Shown: one piece after another, positions 14,908-22,808 of the stretch
Layout: each line of letters opens with the position of its first letter
Numbering within the stretch: the stretch's first letter is position 1
Source: Candidatus Bathyarchaeota archaeon
GTDB taxonomy: Archaea; Thermoproteota; Bathyarchaeia; 40CM-2-53-6
DNA: 41,210 nucleotides
Assembly: GCA_005882895.1 (NCBI GenBank)
Contig: VBBD01000028.1
Location: forward strand, 1-41,210
Reading direction: 5' to 3'
The notes under the pieces: model-generated
Databases searched by the model: none
What the model saw: only the letters and a program-made list of their open reading frames with translations
Told to the model about the DNA's origin: nothing
Made by a program: the position numbers and the translations under genes

Positions 14908-15369
14908 ATGTCAGACATTAACGAAGATCTATGGTTGGACCTTGACCTTGCGGCGTCAAATGTGAATCGGGCGGGAACAGTTCTCGGGTCAACCATAGCT
15001 GTCTTTACCTTCCTTCTTTTCTTCCTCTATCCTCGCTATTCCTCGGGGCAGATCGACCCTATTCTCTTCCAGATTACTCTGACAACTGTAGTGCTGACCA
15101 TTCTTTCGTTCAGCTTATGCATCCTGTTCTGTTACCGGATCGGCGTATTGAAAATGGGCATAGTCGAGAAGCGTACAAGTATGCGGGTGGGGACCTTATT
15201 TTGGGTTATTGGCACACTTTTCTTGGTATTAGAGCCAGCTTTGATATTGTTCACGATCGGACTTCAGGTTGTAGGCGTTGTAGCGTTGGTAGCGTGGCTC
15301 TTGTACACTTTCTTCACATTGCGTGATGCCAGGAGGTATCAGGCGTATCACAAACGGCTGAAGGCCTGA
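14908..15369 (+). CDS. Hypothetical four-TM membrane protein
   Basis: The 153-residue protein starts MSDINEDLWLDLDLAASNVNRAG at ATG 14908. Four hydrophobic helices are visible: AGTVLGSTIAVFTFLLFFLY, ILFQITLTTVVLTILSFSLCILFCY, TLFWVIGTLFLVLEPALILF and LQVVGVVALVAWLLYTFFTL, ending in a basic cytoplasmic tail. No family is recognised. It lies between the PRC-barrel protein and the 189-residue protein, all co-directional. Confidence 0.7.
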   Translation: MSDINEDLWLDLDLAASNVNRAGTVLGSTIAVFTFLLFFLYPRYSSGQIDPILFQITLTTVVLTILSFSLCILFCYRIGVLKMGIVEKRTSMRVGTLFWVIGTLFLVLEPALILFTIGLQVVGVVALVAWLLYTFFTLRDARRYQAYHKRLKA

Positions 15370-15499
15370 GATTTATCCAGTGGCAATCTTGGAGAAGAAT
15401 ATGGAATAACACGCTTGCGTTTAGGCTCACGCCTTTCGCCCTTCGGCACCTAGACGATACAGAAGTGGTTCCCTCGCGTGACACTTTTTTGAGAAGAGA

Positions 15500-16069
15500 A
15501 TGTCTAACGTGATTCAGGAGAAGAGGCTGGCTCTACTTCATAGGGTCATGATTCCGGACGAGGAATATCCGAAAGAGTACGCGGTACTGGTTACAGATAG
15601 CAAGTCGATCTTTATTCTTCAGAAAAAGACGAGAGGCAACTTCTGGCTTCGTCGCGAGATGAGGTATGGAACCGCTCTAATCACCGACGTCGTGCCAAAG
15701 ACTCTCGAAGACTATCAACGAACCAGCTTGGAGTCACTCACGGCTGATGGTGCTAACATCACTATCCCCCATGAAGCGGTTATCTCGCTAGCGCTGAAGA
15801 AGGAAGTGCAGAAACCTCGTGCATACGACTTTTTCGTCCGCCTGACAATGAGAATGCAAGGAGAAGAATTCCAAGTATACTACTTCGAGATGATCTACCG
15901 GCAGACCCAGAACCATGAGACCAAGATCATGTTCTACATGGTGCCCTTAGGTGCGTATTTCAAGCCTAGAAGGCAAACCCAGACCAGGGAAACGATCCTC
16001 CGGGAATATGCCATGGAAACACTAGAAATTTTCCGGAAGCTCCTTTCGGCGCGAATCATATCCTCGTAG
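15500..16069 (+). CDS. Hypothetical cytoplasmic protein, possible PH-like fold, 189 aa
   Basis: The protein begins MSNVIQEKRLALLHRVMIPDEEYPKEYAVLVTDSKSIFILQKKTRG. It is rich in strands (ALITDVVPKTLEDY, YDFFVRLTMRMQGEEFQVYYFEMIYR, HETKIMFYMVPLG) and ends in a helix (TRETILREYAMETLEIFRKLLSA). The arrangement of about seven strands and a C-terminal helix is reminiscent of PH-like domains, which also occur in the nearby gene at 13327-13842; this is a visual guess. There is no signal peptide or TM helix. Composition and length make it a convincing gene. Confidence 0.6.
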   Translation: MSNVIQEKRLALLHRVMIPDEEYPKEYAVLVTDSKSIFILQKKTRGNFWLRREMRYGTALITDVVPKTLEDYQRTSLESLTADGANITIPHEAVISLALKKEVQKPRAYDFFVRLTMRMQGEEFQVYYFEMIYRQTQNHETKIMFYMVPLGAYFKPRRQTQTRETILREYAMETLEIFRKLLSARIISS

Positions 16070-16115
16070 CTTGGATATGGTGCTATCATCCAAATCTTCT
16101 CGGCCGTGATTTCCA

Positions 16116-16523
16116 TCATAAACCGCTCAGATCGTCCAGATCTTCCTCACCGGTTTCGCCAACTCGTTTAGCCAGTCTTGTCCGGTCCTGTCTGTAGTTA
16201 ACTATCAACCAGGCGATACTCAACCCGAGTCCGGCTGTACCAAAAGCTAAGAGCGCCACTGGAGAGAAGTAGAGGGAGAGCGTCTCATGAAAGTCAGTTC
16301 TGAAACTGGGATCATTTTCATACGTATAGACCACACAGAAGAGAAGGAAGATAATGAGGAGGGTTTGCAAGTATGCGAGTCTCATCGAACGTTCCGCCTT
16401 GTCCCGTTTCCCGGTGGCCGCCCCGGCCAGCGTGCGCGAATTTTTCGGTTCGTCGATAGGGCTGAAGATTGCATCAAGGCCTCTCTGTTTGCGGCGCTTT
16501 TTAGCCCTGATATTTTTCGCCAT
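16116..16523 (-). CDS. Small membrane protein with two TM helices and basic N-terminus
   Basis: The start ATG at 16523 gives MAKNIRAKKRRKQRGLDAIF; an upstream ATG at 16571 adds 16 residues without features. Two TM helices follow (LAYLQTLLIIFLLFCVVYTY and YFSPVALLAFGTAGLGLSIAWLIV), separated by an acidic/aromatic loop, and the C-terminus is acidic (GETGEEDLDDLSGL). No family is known. It is convergent with the 189-residue protein gene, whose end is 46 bases away. Confidence 0.6.
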   Translation of the reverse strand: MAKNIRAKKRRKQRGLDAIFSPIDEPKNSRTLAGAATGKRDKAERSMRLAYLQTLLIIFLLFCVVYTYENDPSFRTDFHETLSLYFSPVALLAFGTAGLGLSIAWLIVNYRQDRTRLAKRVGETGEEDLDDLSGL

Positions 16524-16648
16524 AGTACAAGCCTCTTGATGCTGGAGTTGGCTACCCCTCTTTGAGGTCATCGCAAGTACCCCAAATCACGTACGTTCCC
16601 AATGACTGATTCCAGCCCAGTGAGTAAGGCGGGCCTAGGAGGCGGATT

Positions 16649-17218
16649 CTAGAGCCAGCTGACGAAGACATCTGAACCTTGCGGCTGACTAAAGACCCCA
16701 TCAACACAATAGTCGTACGAGGACCCAGGCGAAGGTGTCCCAGATATCAAGACCTGCTGACCTGTTGACGAAGGTGGGCTCGCGGAGAGAAATAACACGT
16801 ATCCTCCCATGATCGAGGCACAGTCTACACTTATTGTTGATCCGTCGCTGACAAGGTAGAGATTGTAGGCGGAGTATCCGGCGGGAGATCCTGTGAGTTC
16901 GGAGCCTCCTTGGAGCTGGGAAACAACCGCGCTGGTAGAGCATTTTCCAGTTGCCTGCCCAGCAGGCGTTGAGCATGTCACCGGAGGCCCACCTTCTGAA
17001 CACTGGAAGATCGCGGAGAAAGCGGTGGTTGAGAAGCTGCTGGGGTTTGGAGAGATTGAGGGATTCGAACAGTTTGATGACAAAGTTCCCGCAAAAGGTG
17101 CCGTGGTGCTCGGGGCGCTCAACTTGTGGTAGAATAGCTCGGATGCCGCATAGACGGTCACCGCTGAAAACAGCACCGCGAGAATGATCGGTGCGGCGTA
17201 TCTCTTACGAATTCTCAA
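16649..17218 (-). CDS. Exported hypothetical protein, Ser/Pro-rich, 189 aa
   Basis: A basic start and TM-like signal or anchor (MRIRKRYAAPIILAVLFSAVTVYA) precede a Ser/Thr/Pro/Cys-rich extracellular domain. Cysteines recur (SSNCSNPSISP, FQCSEGG, VTCSTPAG, KCSTSA, VDCASIMGG, YDYCVDG), suggesting disulfides. The pattern ISPNPSSFSTTAFSAIFQC resembles immunoglobulin-like surface domains. No family can be named. The gene lies between two other membrane-protein genes on the same strand with gaps over 100 bases. Confidence 0.6.
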   Translation of the reverse strand: MRIRKRYAAPIILAVLFSAVTVYAASELFYHKLSAPSTTAPFAGTLSSNCSNPSISPNPSSFSTTAFSAIFQCSEGGPPVTCSTPAGQATGKCSTSAVVSQLQGGSELTGSPAGYSAYNLYLVSDGSTISVDCASIMGGYVLFLSASPPSSTGQQVLISGTPSPGSSYDYCVDGVFSQPQGSDVFVSWL

Positions 17219-17337
17219 GGCGCAATTTCACGTGCCCTTGTTCTACTAGAAAAGCCTCCCGTCCACCTTCAACCACTACCGAACACTCTTGACTGCATCG
17301 GGAAAATCATTCTCACTGAGAAACTATTCGACGCGAA

Positions 17338-18066
17338 TCATGCTCCTCTGAGAGGGGAAGCCTTCGGGGAAGAACTATCTCTGGGGCTTCTTGAGCGAAT
17401 CTTTCTCGGCAAGAGCTGGAATATCACGACTCCCAATAACCCGGCTAAGACCAGCACCGCGTTGTAGCTCAGAAGATAGCTTCCTAGAGCGAAGTTGGCC
17501 TGGATCCAGTTCTGCATGTTGACATTTGACGCGTACTCTCGTACAAGTCCGCTATAGATCATAATCAGTATCACCGCTTCGACAAGCGCAATCGAAAGCG
17601 CTTTTGAAACGGGGCCATATCGCGATTTTCCGACTGCCCTTACACCTGGAAGAGTTCCTAGATCCGGCGATGATCCTGGGGCCGCGTTCTTTTGTCCAAC
17701 AAGCGCCTCCAGTTCGTAAAGGGCCGACTCGATCCGATTGCGAGCCCGCCAGGTTCTTCGCATGGCAAAATAGTATGTGCAAAGGCTGACTCCACCGATC
17801 AGCATAGGTATGGATAGCGGCAGGAGAACAGCGGAGACCGATGAATCCCAGAGGATGAGGTTACCGAGTCCGAAGCCGCCAAGAGCTCGGGTAGAATACG
17901 CCCACGCCGCAGTGCCGATTCCGATGGCGATCAATCCAAGAGCAACTTGGACTCGTCCCTTCCAGCCCGCGTCTGCCGTAAAGACTGCCTGAACACCCTT
18001 CTGCGCCGTCCTCCGTCGTGTCTTAACGCCGTTGGCCAAAGGCGAATCAGTCCGCAGTGGATCCAA
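17338..18066 (-). CDS. Membrane protein overlapping the ParA gene
   Basis: The frame starts with TTG at 18066, overlapping the end of the ParA gene by 20 bases; a later TTG at 18036 would reduce this to a short gap. The 242-residue product has a basic N-terminus and four hydrophobic helices: VQVALGLIAIGIGTAAWAY, SAVLLPLSIPMLIGGVSLCTYYF, ALSIALVEAVILIMIYSGLV and YLLSYNAVLVLAGLLGVVIF, with an RRTWRARNRIESALYELEALVGQ helix between the pairs and a basic Ser/Arg tail. No family is recognised. Translational coupling to ParA suggests joint function. Confidence 0.6.
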   Translation of the reverse strand: MDPLRTDSPLANGVKTRRRTAQKGVQAVFTADAGWKGRVQVALGLIAIGIGTAAWAYSTRALGGFGLGNLILWDSSVSAVLLPLSIPMLIGGVSLCTYYFAMRRTWRARNRIESALYELEALVGQKNAAPGSSPDLGTLPGVRAVGKSRYGPVSKALSIALVEAVILIMIYSGLVREYASNVNMQNWIQANFALGSYLLSYNAVLVLAGLLGVVIFQLLPRKIRSRSPRDSSSPKASPLRGA

Positions 18067-18841
18067 GCTTGGTTAGAACAGTGTCCGCTAGCGATCCTTC
18101 GAGTAGTTCCTTTGTGAGGCGCCGGTACTCTTCCGAGGCAGCGTTTCTGGGGCTGTAGATTATTCCGGGTATTCCTTTGCTGGGAGCTTCTGCCATCCGG
18201 ATGGATCGTGGGATGACGATCTTGAGTATATGGTCGCCAAACGAAGTTCTGAGTTGTTGGACGATCTTCTTCGACAGTCCTGTTCTCTTGTCGAATAGCG
18301 TGAGTAATATTCGATAGTCGAATTCTGTTTTCGCTCGGGATTTCACAATTCGCATAAACTTCAACAGTGTGGGTAGTCCGTCCATTGACAAGAATTCAGA
18401 TTGTACCGGCACGACCATCAAGTCGCACGCGACAATCGCGTTTACCGTTAAAATTCCAATGTTGGGTGGACAATCGATCAGGATCGCGTCGTACTTCCGT
18501 CTGGCGACGGCGAGGGCCTCCCTCAGGACGAATTCGCGGCCAGGGATAGAGGATAGTTCGACCTCTGCTCCCGCAAGGTCCAGATTACTAGGGACAAGGG
18601 TGAGATTCTCGACCTTGGTCCCAAGCATTACCTCTTCGATTTTTCTCGACTGAGCGAGTGCATCGTATACGGTATAGAGAAGTTTGGACTTTTGGAAGCC
18701 TAGGCTGACTGTGGCGCTTCCTTGTGGATCGAGATCCACGAGCAGGACTCGTCTTCCAAGTTGTGCTAGCGCGGTGGCGAGATTGACCGCGGTTGTGGTC
18801 TTGCCGGTTCCTCCTTTGTTGTTTGCGAAGCTCAGGATCAT
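18047..18841 (-). CDS. ParA/Soj-family ATPase
   Basis: The ATG at 18841 starts MILSFANNKGGTGKTTTAVNLA, placing the deviant Walker A motif (KGGTGKTT) at the N-terminus as usual; the longer frame to 18913 adds an implausible leader. Further hallmarks are LLVDLDPQGSATVSLG (Walker A' / switch), DAILIDCPPNIGILTVNAI (Walker B) and LMVVPVQSEFLSMDGLPTLLK. The C-terminal IPRSIRMAEAPSKGIPGIIYSP matches ParA/Soj rather than MinD, and no membrane-targeting helix is seen. ParA proteins segregate DNA or position cargo with a partner. No ParB or parS-like array is adjacent; the downstream membrane protein overlaps it instead. Confidence 0.9.
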   Translation of the reverse strand: MILSFANNKGGTGKTTTAVNLATALAQLGRRVLLVDLDPQGSATVSLGFQKSKLLYTVYDALAQSRKIEEVMLGTKVENLTLVPSNLDLAGAEVELSSIPGREFVLREALAVARRKYDAILIDCPPNIGILTVNAIVACDLMVVPVQSEFLSMDGLPTLLKFMRIVKSRAKTEFDYRILLTLFDKRTGLSKKIVQQLRTSFGDHILKIVIPRSIRMAEAPSKGIPGIIYSPRNAASEEYRRLTKELLEGSLADTVLTKLGSTAD

Positions 18842-19255
18842 GGTCGAGAAATGCCCGTAGCCCCAAAGTTTGGTAAGAAATTCATTCGCAGATCGAGGTG
18901 AACTGGGCCTCATCCTCGAGCTGTGATTAGGCAGGAAAATGATCGGTGCTTCCAGACTTTCCGAGAGTTGCCAGCGACACTATATTACCGGTATCGTGAG
19001 GTGAGTTCGCATGTTGTTAGATAGTAGTGGAGTGAGAGTCGTGATGCCTGGCCCAGTTTCCACTTCTTGGTACAAGAAGGGGGAGATGATGAGTGCAAGA
19101 TTCACACTTCCATGTAAATCGCGAATTATCTGTGAAAACTTGAACCGGCTAGCGTTTTCGATGCTATCCCCCTGAAACCCCTGGCCTGAGTTCTAGGCAG
19201 AATTTCCCGTTGTTAAACGAAGTCTTAATCAGAAGACAGTCTGTTTTCCGATTTT
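18842..19255. other. Intergenic between ParA and the protease gene
   Basis: The 414 bases separate two divergent genes. On the plus strand, TTAAACGAAGTCTTAATC precedes the protease start and could be AT-rich promoter sequence. A 43-codon frame around 19044 lacks any feature. No ParB-binding-like repeat array was seen here. Confidence 0.35.
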
Positions 19256-20257
19256 ATGAACCGCGAAAACATTCCTCCGCAGCTATCCTCTGCAAAGAAA
19301 GAAGCTGCTACGCGCTTCTTGACCGACAGCGCTAGAGCCGCCTACTCGACTCGAGCCGTTTCCTACCAGCTCGACCTCAACATCGTCGGAGTGGGAATCG
19401 GCAAGAAGATCAAAGGAGGACAGCCGACAGGCACAGACGCGGTTCGGGTATATGTTAACAGAAAATTTCCCAAAGCCCAGATTCCCCAACCGCAGCTGGT
19501 ACCCGCGGCAATACGGGGCGTCCCTACGGATGTAGTTGAGACCGGCCGGTTCAGAGCCTTCACCATGCCACCTGCACCAACTCCTCGAGATCGCTTCCGG
19601 CCTATCAGACCAGGCAGTTCCATCGGTCCTCCCCCGATCGGAAACATGGTTGAGGCGGGGACCCTCGGCGCGATAGTAAAGAGTGGAGGGGCGCAGTACA
19701 TCCTGAGCAACAACCACGTTCTGGCCAACGAAGACAAGCTTCCAATTGGAACCTCGATTTTCCAACCTGCTCTTCTGGACAAGGGAAACCAGACAACCGA
19801 CACAGTCGCAACCCTTTCCAAAACCGTCCCCCTTTCACCGAGGGGAAACAATAGCGTTGACTGTGCCATAGCAGCCATCGACAAGGCTGTCCCTGCAGAC
19901 CCGACGTTCCTGGCGAAGGTTGGCAAGCTCGCAACCACCTTCCCGATCGACGCTACTGATGGGATGAAGGTCCACAAGGTCGGCCGGACGACAGGATACA
20001 CGACCGGGTCCGTTCTGGACATCAGCGCAGACGTCAACATCCAATACGATATCGGGACTCTGACCTTCCAGGGACAGATCCTGATCGCCCCAGACCAAGG
20101 ACAGATGTTCTCAGACGCAGGGGACTCCGGCTCGCTCATCGTTGACAGAGGCTTGGGCAGAGCGACCGGCTTACTCTTCGGCGGCTCGCCCAAATCAACC
20201 ATCGCCAATCATGTCTCGGATGTTCTAACGGCGCTTCAGATCCAGCTTGCAGGATAG
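19256..20257 (+). CDS. Trypsin-like serine protease with N-terminal domain
   Basis: The 333-residue protein has a chymotrypsin-fold triad: His154 in LSNNHVLAN, Asp202 in NSVDCAIAAID and Ser291 in DAGDSGSLI. There is no signal peptide, so it is probably cytoplasmic. The N-terminal domain (residues 37-100, LNIVGVGIGKKIKGGQPTGT... VRVYVNRKFPKAQIPQPQ... VPTDVVETGRF) is shared with bacterial and archaeal trypsin-like proteins of unknown substrate. The next gene encodes a stand-alone protein similar to this domain. The start ATG at 19256 follows an AT-rich stretch. Confidence 0.85.
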   Translation: MNRENIPPQLSSAKKEAATRFLTDSARAAYSTRAVSYQLDLNIVGVGIGKKIKGGQPTGTDAVRVYVNRKFPKAQIPQPQLVPAAIRGVPTDVVETGRFRAFTMPPAPTPRDRFRPIRPGSSIGPPPIGNMVEAGTLGAIVKSGGAQYILSNNHVLANEDKLPIGTSIFQPALLDKGNQTTDTVATLSKTVPLSPRGNNSVDCAIAAIDKAVPADPTFLAKVGKLATTFPIDATDGMKVHKVGRTTGYTTGSVLDISADVNIQYDIGTLTFQGQILIAPDQGQMFSDAGDSGSLIVDRGLGRATGLLFGGSPKSTIANHVSDVLTALQIQLAG

Positions 20258-20293
20258 GTTCAAGTCAAAGACTGTTGAAGATCTTAGCCAGAT

Positions 20294-20533
20294 TTGGCTC
20301 CGCCCAAGACTCCCTATGATCCCAGGGCCCTTAAACGAAAGGTATCCTCCCAGATACTAGAGCTCCCGGGAGTCAGCGGAATAGGAGTTCCAAAGGGTCG
20401 GCTTACAGTCTACTTAGAAGTGGACTCCCAGGACGTCCGTGATAGAGTTCGAGAAGTTCTGAAAGCGGTCTCACCCGAAGCAGACGTAGTTTTCATGGTT
20501 ACAGGGAAGTTCTCTAAGCAGGACCCCGACTAG
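20294..20533 (+). CDS. Small protein resembling the protease N-terminal domain
   Basis: TTG 20294 starts a 79-residue protein, 36 bases after the protease gene. LELPGVSGIGVPKGRLTVYL parallels LNIVGVGIGKK...VRVYV of the protease, and EADVVFMVTGKF parallels PTDVVETGRF, so it looks like a free copy of the protease N-terminal domain lacking the loop. Related arrangements in subtilisins have free propeptide-like proteins acting as inhibitors or folding aids. An inhibitory or regulatory role on the protease is inference. Homology was judged by eye. Confidence 0.65.
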   Translation: MAPPKTPYDPRALKRKVSSQILELPGVSGIGVPKGRLTVYLEVDSQDVRDRVREVLKAVSPEADVVFMVTGKFSKQDPD

Positions 20534-20536
20534 CAT

Positions 20537-21211
20537 ATGACTTCAGGCTCTGCTCAAACGAAAGGAATAGCTGAGACGTTTGATGATCTAGCCCATGACC
20601 GTTGTTGCAAGTACAAGTCGAACGGCCTCACCGCTAGCAGCCAAGTTCTACTCGATTTCATCTCCAACAAGGGCTTGGTCGGAAAGACTGTTCTCGAGAT
20701 CGGGTGTGGAACAGGCTTCTTCGCCTTGGAGACCCTCCGGCATGGAGCATCTTCCTGCCTGGGCGTGGATCTTTCGTCGGCGTCGATTCACGAAGCAAAC
20801 GAGTTCGCCAAAGAGTCTGGCCTACAGGATCGCGCAAGGTTCGATGTTGCAGACGCGGCCACGACTCGCCAACCTGCCTCTGACGTCGTCGTGATGGACA
20901 AGGTCCTCTGCTGTTATCCTGACCTGGAAGCGCTTCTGAAGACCGCTTCAAATTCTTCCAGGGAGCTGTTGGGTTTTGTTGTCCCGCGAGACGAAGGGCT
21001 GATGAAGCCGGCGATGAGGATCGGAACAGCGTTGATCAATCTGGTTGAGAAGTTGAGGAAAACAGGTTTCCGGCTGTACCTTCATCCCCTGCGTTCGATC
21101 GATGAGCTTCTCGCCGGGAGCGGATTCCAGCAGGAAAACAAGGCGAAATCTCGATTCTGGCTGGTGTTCTTGTACAAGAGAAACAGACCAGACGCGCCTA
21201 GGCGAGAATAG
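20537..21211 (+). CDS. SAM-dependent methyltransferase (BchM-like)
   Basis: The 224-residue protein begins 3 bases after the previous stop, so it is in the same operon. It contains AETFDDLAHDRCCKYKSNG at the N-terminus, SAM motif I VLEIGCGTGFFALETLRHGA, acidic motif II LGVDLSSASIHEANEFA and DVVVMDKVLCCYPDLEALL. The DKVLCCYPD block and surrounding order resemble magnesium-protoporphyrin O-methyltransferase-like proteins. Chlorophyll synthesis is not expected here, so the substrate is unknown. A C-terminal FRLYLHP...DELLAGSGF is also typical of that subgroup. Confidence 0.8.
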   Translation: MTSGSAQTKGIAETFDDLAHDRCCKYKSNGLTASSQVLLDFISNKGLVGKTVLEIGCGTGFFALETLRHGASSCLGVDLSSASIHEANEFAKESGLQDRARFDVADAATTRQPASDVVVMDKVLCCYPDLEALLKTASNSSRELLGFVVPRDEGLMKPAMRIGTALINLVEKLRKTGFRLYLHPLRSIDELLAGSGFQQENKAKSRFWLVFLYKRNRPDAPRRE

Positions 21212-21219
21212 ACGAGACC

Positions 21220-21903
21220 TTGGACGTCAAACAAGCAGTCGTTCGGCTAAAGTCGATGGGCGATCCGAAAGCTGTCGAAAGAATGGCCCGGTTCGGGATC
21301 CAATCAAGCAATTCATTCGGTGTTTCTGTTCCCAAGCTCAGAACTCTTGCCCGAGAGGTTGGACGTGATCATCTACTGGCGTTGAAACTGTGGGAGACTG
21401 GGTTGCACGATGCGCGACTCCTAGCTTCGATGGTGGATGATCCTGAGCAGGTGACTATCGATCAAATGGACAAGTGGGTCGGCGACTTTGACTCATGGGA
21501 TGTTGTCGATGGATCCTGTGGAAACCTGTTCGACAAGACCCCGTTTGCCGTTGTGAAAGCGAGGGAATGGTGCAAGCGTGAGGAGGAGTTCGTGAAGAGA
21601 GCGGGCTTCGTCTTGATGGCCGAGCTTGCAGTCCATGACAAGCATGCTAAGGACAAGCTGTTCCTAGATTTGCTACCACTCATAATCGCGGGAGCGTCTG
21701 ACAAAAGAAATTTCGTCAAGAAAGCGGTCAACTGGTCTCTGAGACAGATTGGCAAGCGCAATCTCAAGCTCAACAGAGCCGCCGTGTCCACCGCTCTAAA
21801 GATCCAGAAGAATCAGTCGGGCGCTGCAAAGTGGGTTGCCTCAGACGCCCTGCGAGAGCTGAAAAGCCCACAAGTCATGAAAAGACTTCGGGAGAACAAG
21901 TAA
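21220..21903 (+). CDS. AlkD-like DNA alkylation repair protein (HEAT-like repeats)
   Basis: The frame starts with TTG at 21220, 8 bases after the methyltransferase, and gives 227 residues of helical repeats. AlkD-family landmarks are visible: MARFGIQSSNSFGVSVPKLRTLA near the N-terminus, GLHDARLLASMVDDP, MDKWVGDFDSWDVVDGSCGNLF (with the conserved Trp-Asp in DSWD), AREWCKREEEFVKRAGFVLMA and FVKKAVNWSLRQIGKRN. Members are DNA glycosylases for alkylated bases, or non-catalytic relatives. It ends the run of four closely spaced genes beginning with the protease, but a functional link is not evident. Confidence 0.9.
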   Translation: MDVKQAVVRLKSMGDPKAVERMARFGIQSSNSFGVSVPKLRTLAREVGRDHLLALKLWETGLHDARLLASMVDDPEQVTIDQMDKWVGDFDSWDVVDGSCGNLFDKTPFAVVKAREWCKREEEFVKRAGFVLMAELAVHDKHAKDKLFLDLLPLIIAGASDKRNFVKKAVNWSLRQIGKRNLKLNRAAVSTALKIQKNQSGAAKWVASDALRELKSPQVMKRLRENK

Positions 21904-22148
21904 CCCCAACCTTCCCTGCAACCTCAATGTTGGCCGCATCCCCTAGACTGTCCTAGAAAAGCCGATCACAGTCTAGACGTAGCATGACGAAGGGAGGTCA
22001 GAGGAGTATACGAAACGCCTATGCCCCACGTTGCCCTCATTCTTCATGTGGGAGGGAATCCTTTCTCACATTGACGACTCGCAAATTCAGGACACAACTC
22101 CAATCTCTGCTGAGAAAGCTGCTCCCGGCGAATACTCGGCCAAGGAAA

Positions 22149-22373
22149 ATGGCGTCTCAGCTACGGCGACGAATGAAGGACCCGCGTGTTGACTACCGCC
22201 TTTACGAGGAGGCATACCATCTCTACGCTGAGGCAAATCCTCCCGAGACGCCAAGAACGCGGAGGGACAAGCTGAGAATTGTCTTCTGGATTGTTGTAAT
22301 CCTTCTCACTGGGGTTTTCAAGTTCTATTTCGCCTCGCAAGTACCCCTCTGTACCGAGTTTGGGTGCCCCTAA
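22149..22373 (+). CDS. Small single-pass membrane protein
   Basis: From ATG 22149 the 74-residue product reads MASQLRRRMKDPRVDYRLYEEAYHLYAEANPPETPRTRRDK, then one TM helix (LRIVFWIVVILLTGVFKFYF) and a short cysteine-bearing end (LCTEFGCP). The frame is open upstream to ATG 21984, where it would add a CPHSSCG pair; that start is less likely because the upstream part looks non-coding. No family is known. Confidence 0.45.
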   Translation: MASQLRRRMKDPRVDYRLYEEAYHLYAEANPPETPRTRRDKLRIVFWIVVILLTGVFKFYFASQVPLCTEFGCP

Positions 22374-22510
22374 GCACCCCTACGACCACTCGGGATCTTA
22401 TGCCCTTCGCCTAGCCCGGTATTCTGGAATGGTCATTACTACCGTGCCCATTTGGGGCGTTCACCGATAACCGGCAACGTACGTTCACCACCTGTACCTT
22501 CTCTCCAACA

Positions 22511-22554
22511 TTTCTTTTTCCTTAACTTTTGTTTTTTTTAGTAACTATTTTTTT
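22511..22554 (+). terminator. Cluster of T tracts, probable intrinsic terminator
   Basis: Four runs of T (22515-22519, 22527-22530, 22532-22539 and 22548-22554) lie on the plus strand after the small membrane protein gene. Archaeal transcription terminates at consecutive T tracts without a required hairpin, so this is a good candidate for the end of the protease operon. Confidence 0.55.
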
Positions 22555-22566
22555 CTGCTAAGTATT

Positions 22567-22617
22567 ATGTGACCCCCCGGGGGGGGTCGTTTTTCCCGCG
22601 CCGCGCCCTTCGTGAAA
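22567..22617 (+). repeat. Dispersed GC-rich repeat, copy A
   Basis: This 51-base element matches 41110-41160 at 44 of 51 positions with no gaps. It begins with ATRTGACCCCCCGGGGG, continues with TTTTCCCGCGCC and ends CCCTTC-N2-GAAA. The 5' part is an inverted repeat (GACCCCCCGGGGGGGGTC). It lies between T tracts and the pilin gene. Confidence 0.7.
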
Positions 22618-22808
22618 TCAACTCCGAAACCCGTTCACCGAACATAACCCGTCCCACGTCTCACCGTTCCCGAAGGGATCCACCCATTGCGCGCTGAGAT
22701 CGCCGTTGCCTGTTACCCTCTTGGCCAGGGGGAGGTTACGATAGGAGCATTTGACGATACACACGCTCAACCACTATTGCCGACCTATCCTGGAGAAGCG
22801 CTGAGCAC

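Larger units (their letters stand above)
22374..22808. other. T-rich intergenic region upstream of the pilin gene
   Basis: This region contains T tracts, a GC-rich dispersed repeat, and the leader of the pilin gene. Several short GTTCACC words recur (22459, 22484, 22633 regions). No rRNA, RNase P or SRP RNA signature was recognised. A small non-coding RNA cannot be excluded. Confidence 0.4.

Noticed and set aside
19021-19170. Short 43-codon frame and GATGATGA box as a possible C/D-box sRNA
   Set aside because: No matching D or D' box at proper distance, and the frame has no recognisable feature.
19363-20208. Long open frame of 281 codons on the minus strand
   Set aside because: It is antisense to the trypsin-like protease, whose triad and fold are clear, and its translation is Ser/Val/Pro-rich without a domain.
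22567-22617. Dispersed repeat as an Orc1/Cdc6 origin recognition box
   Set aside because: It has a G-string like ORBs, but no GTTCCAGTGGAAAC-type element, no clustering of copies, and no orc1/cdc6 gene nearby.
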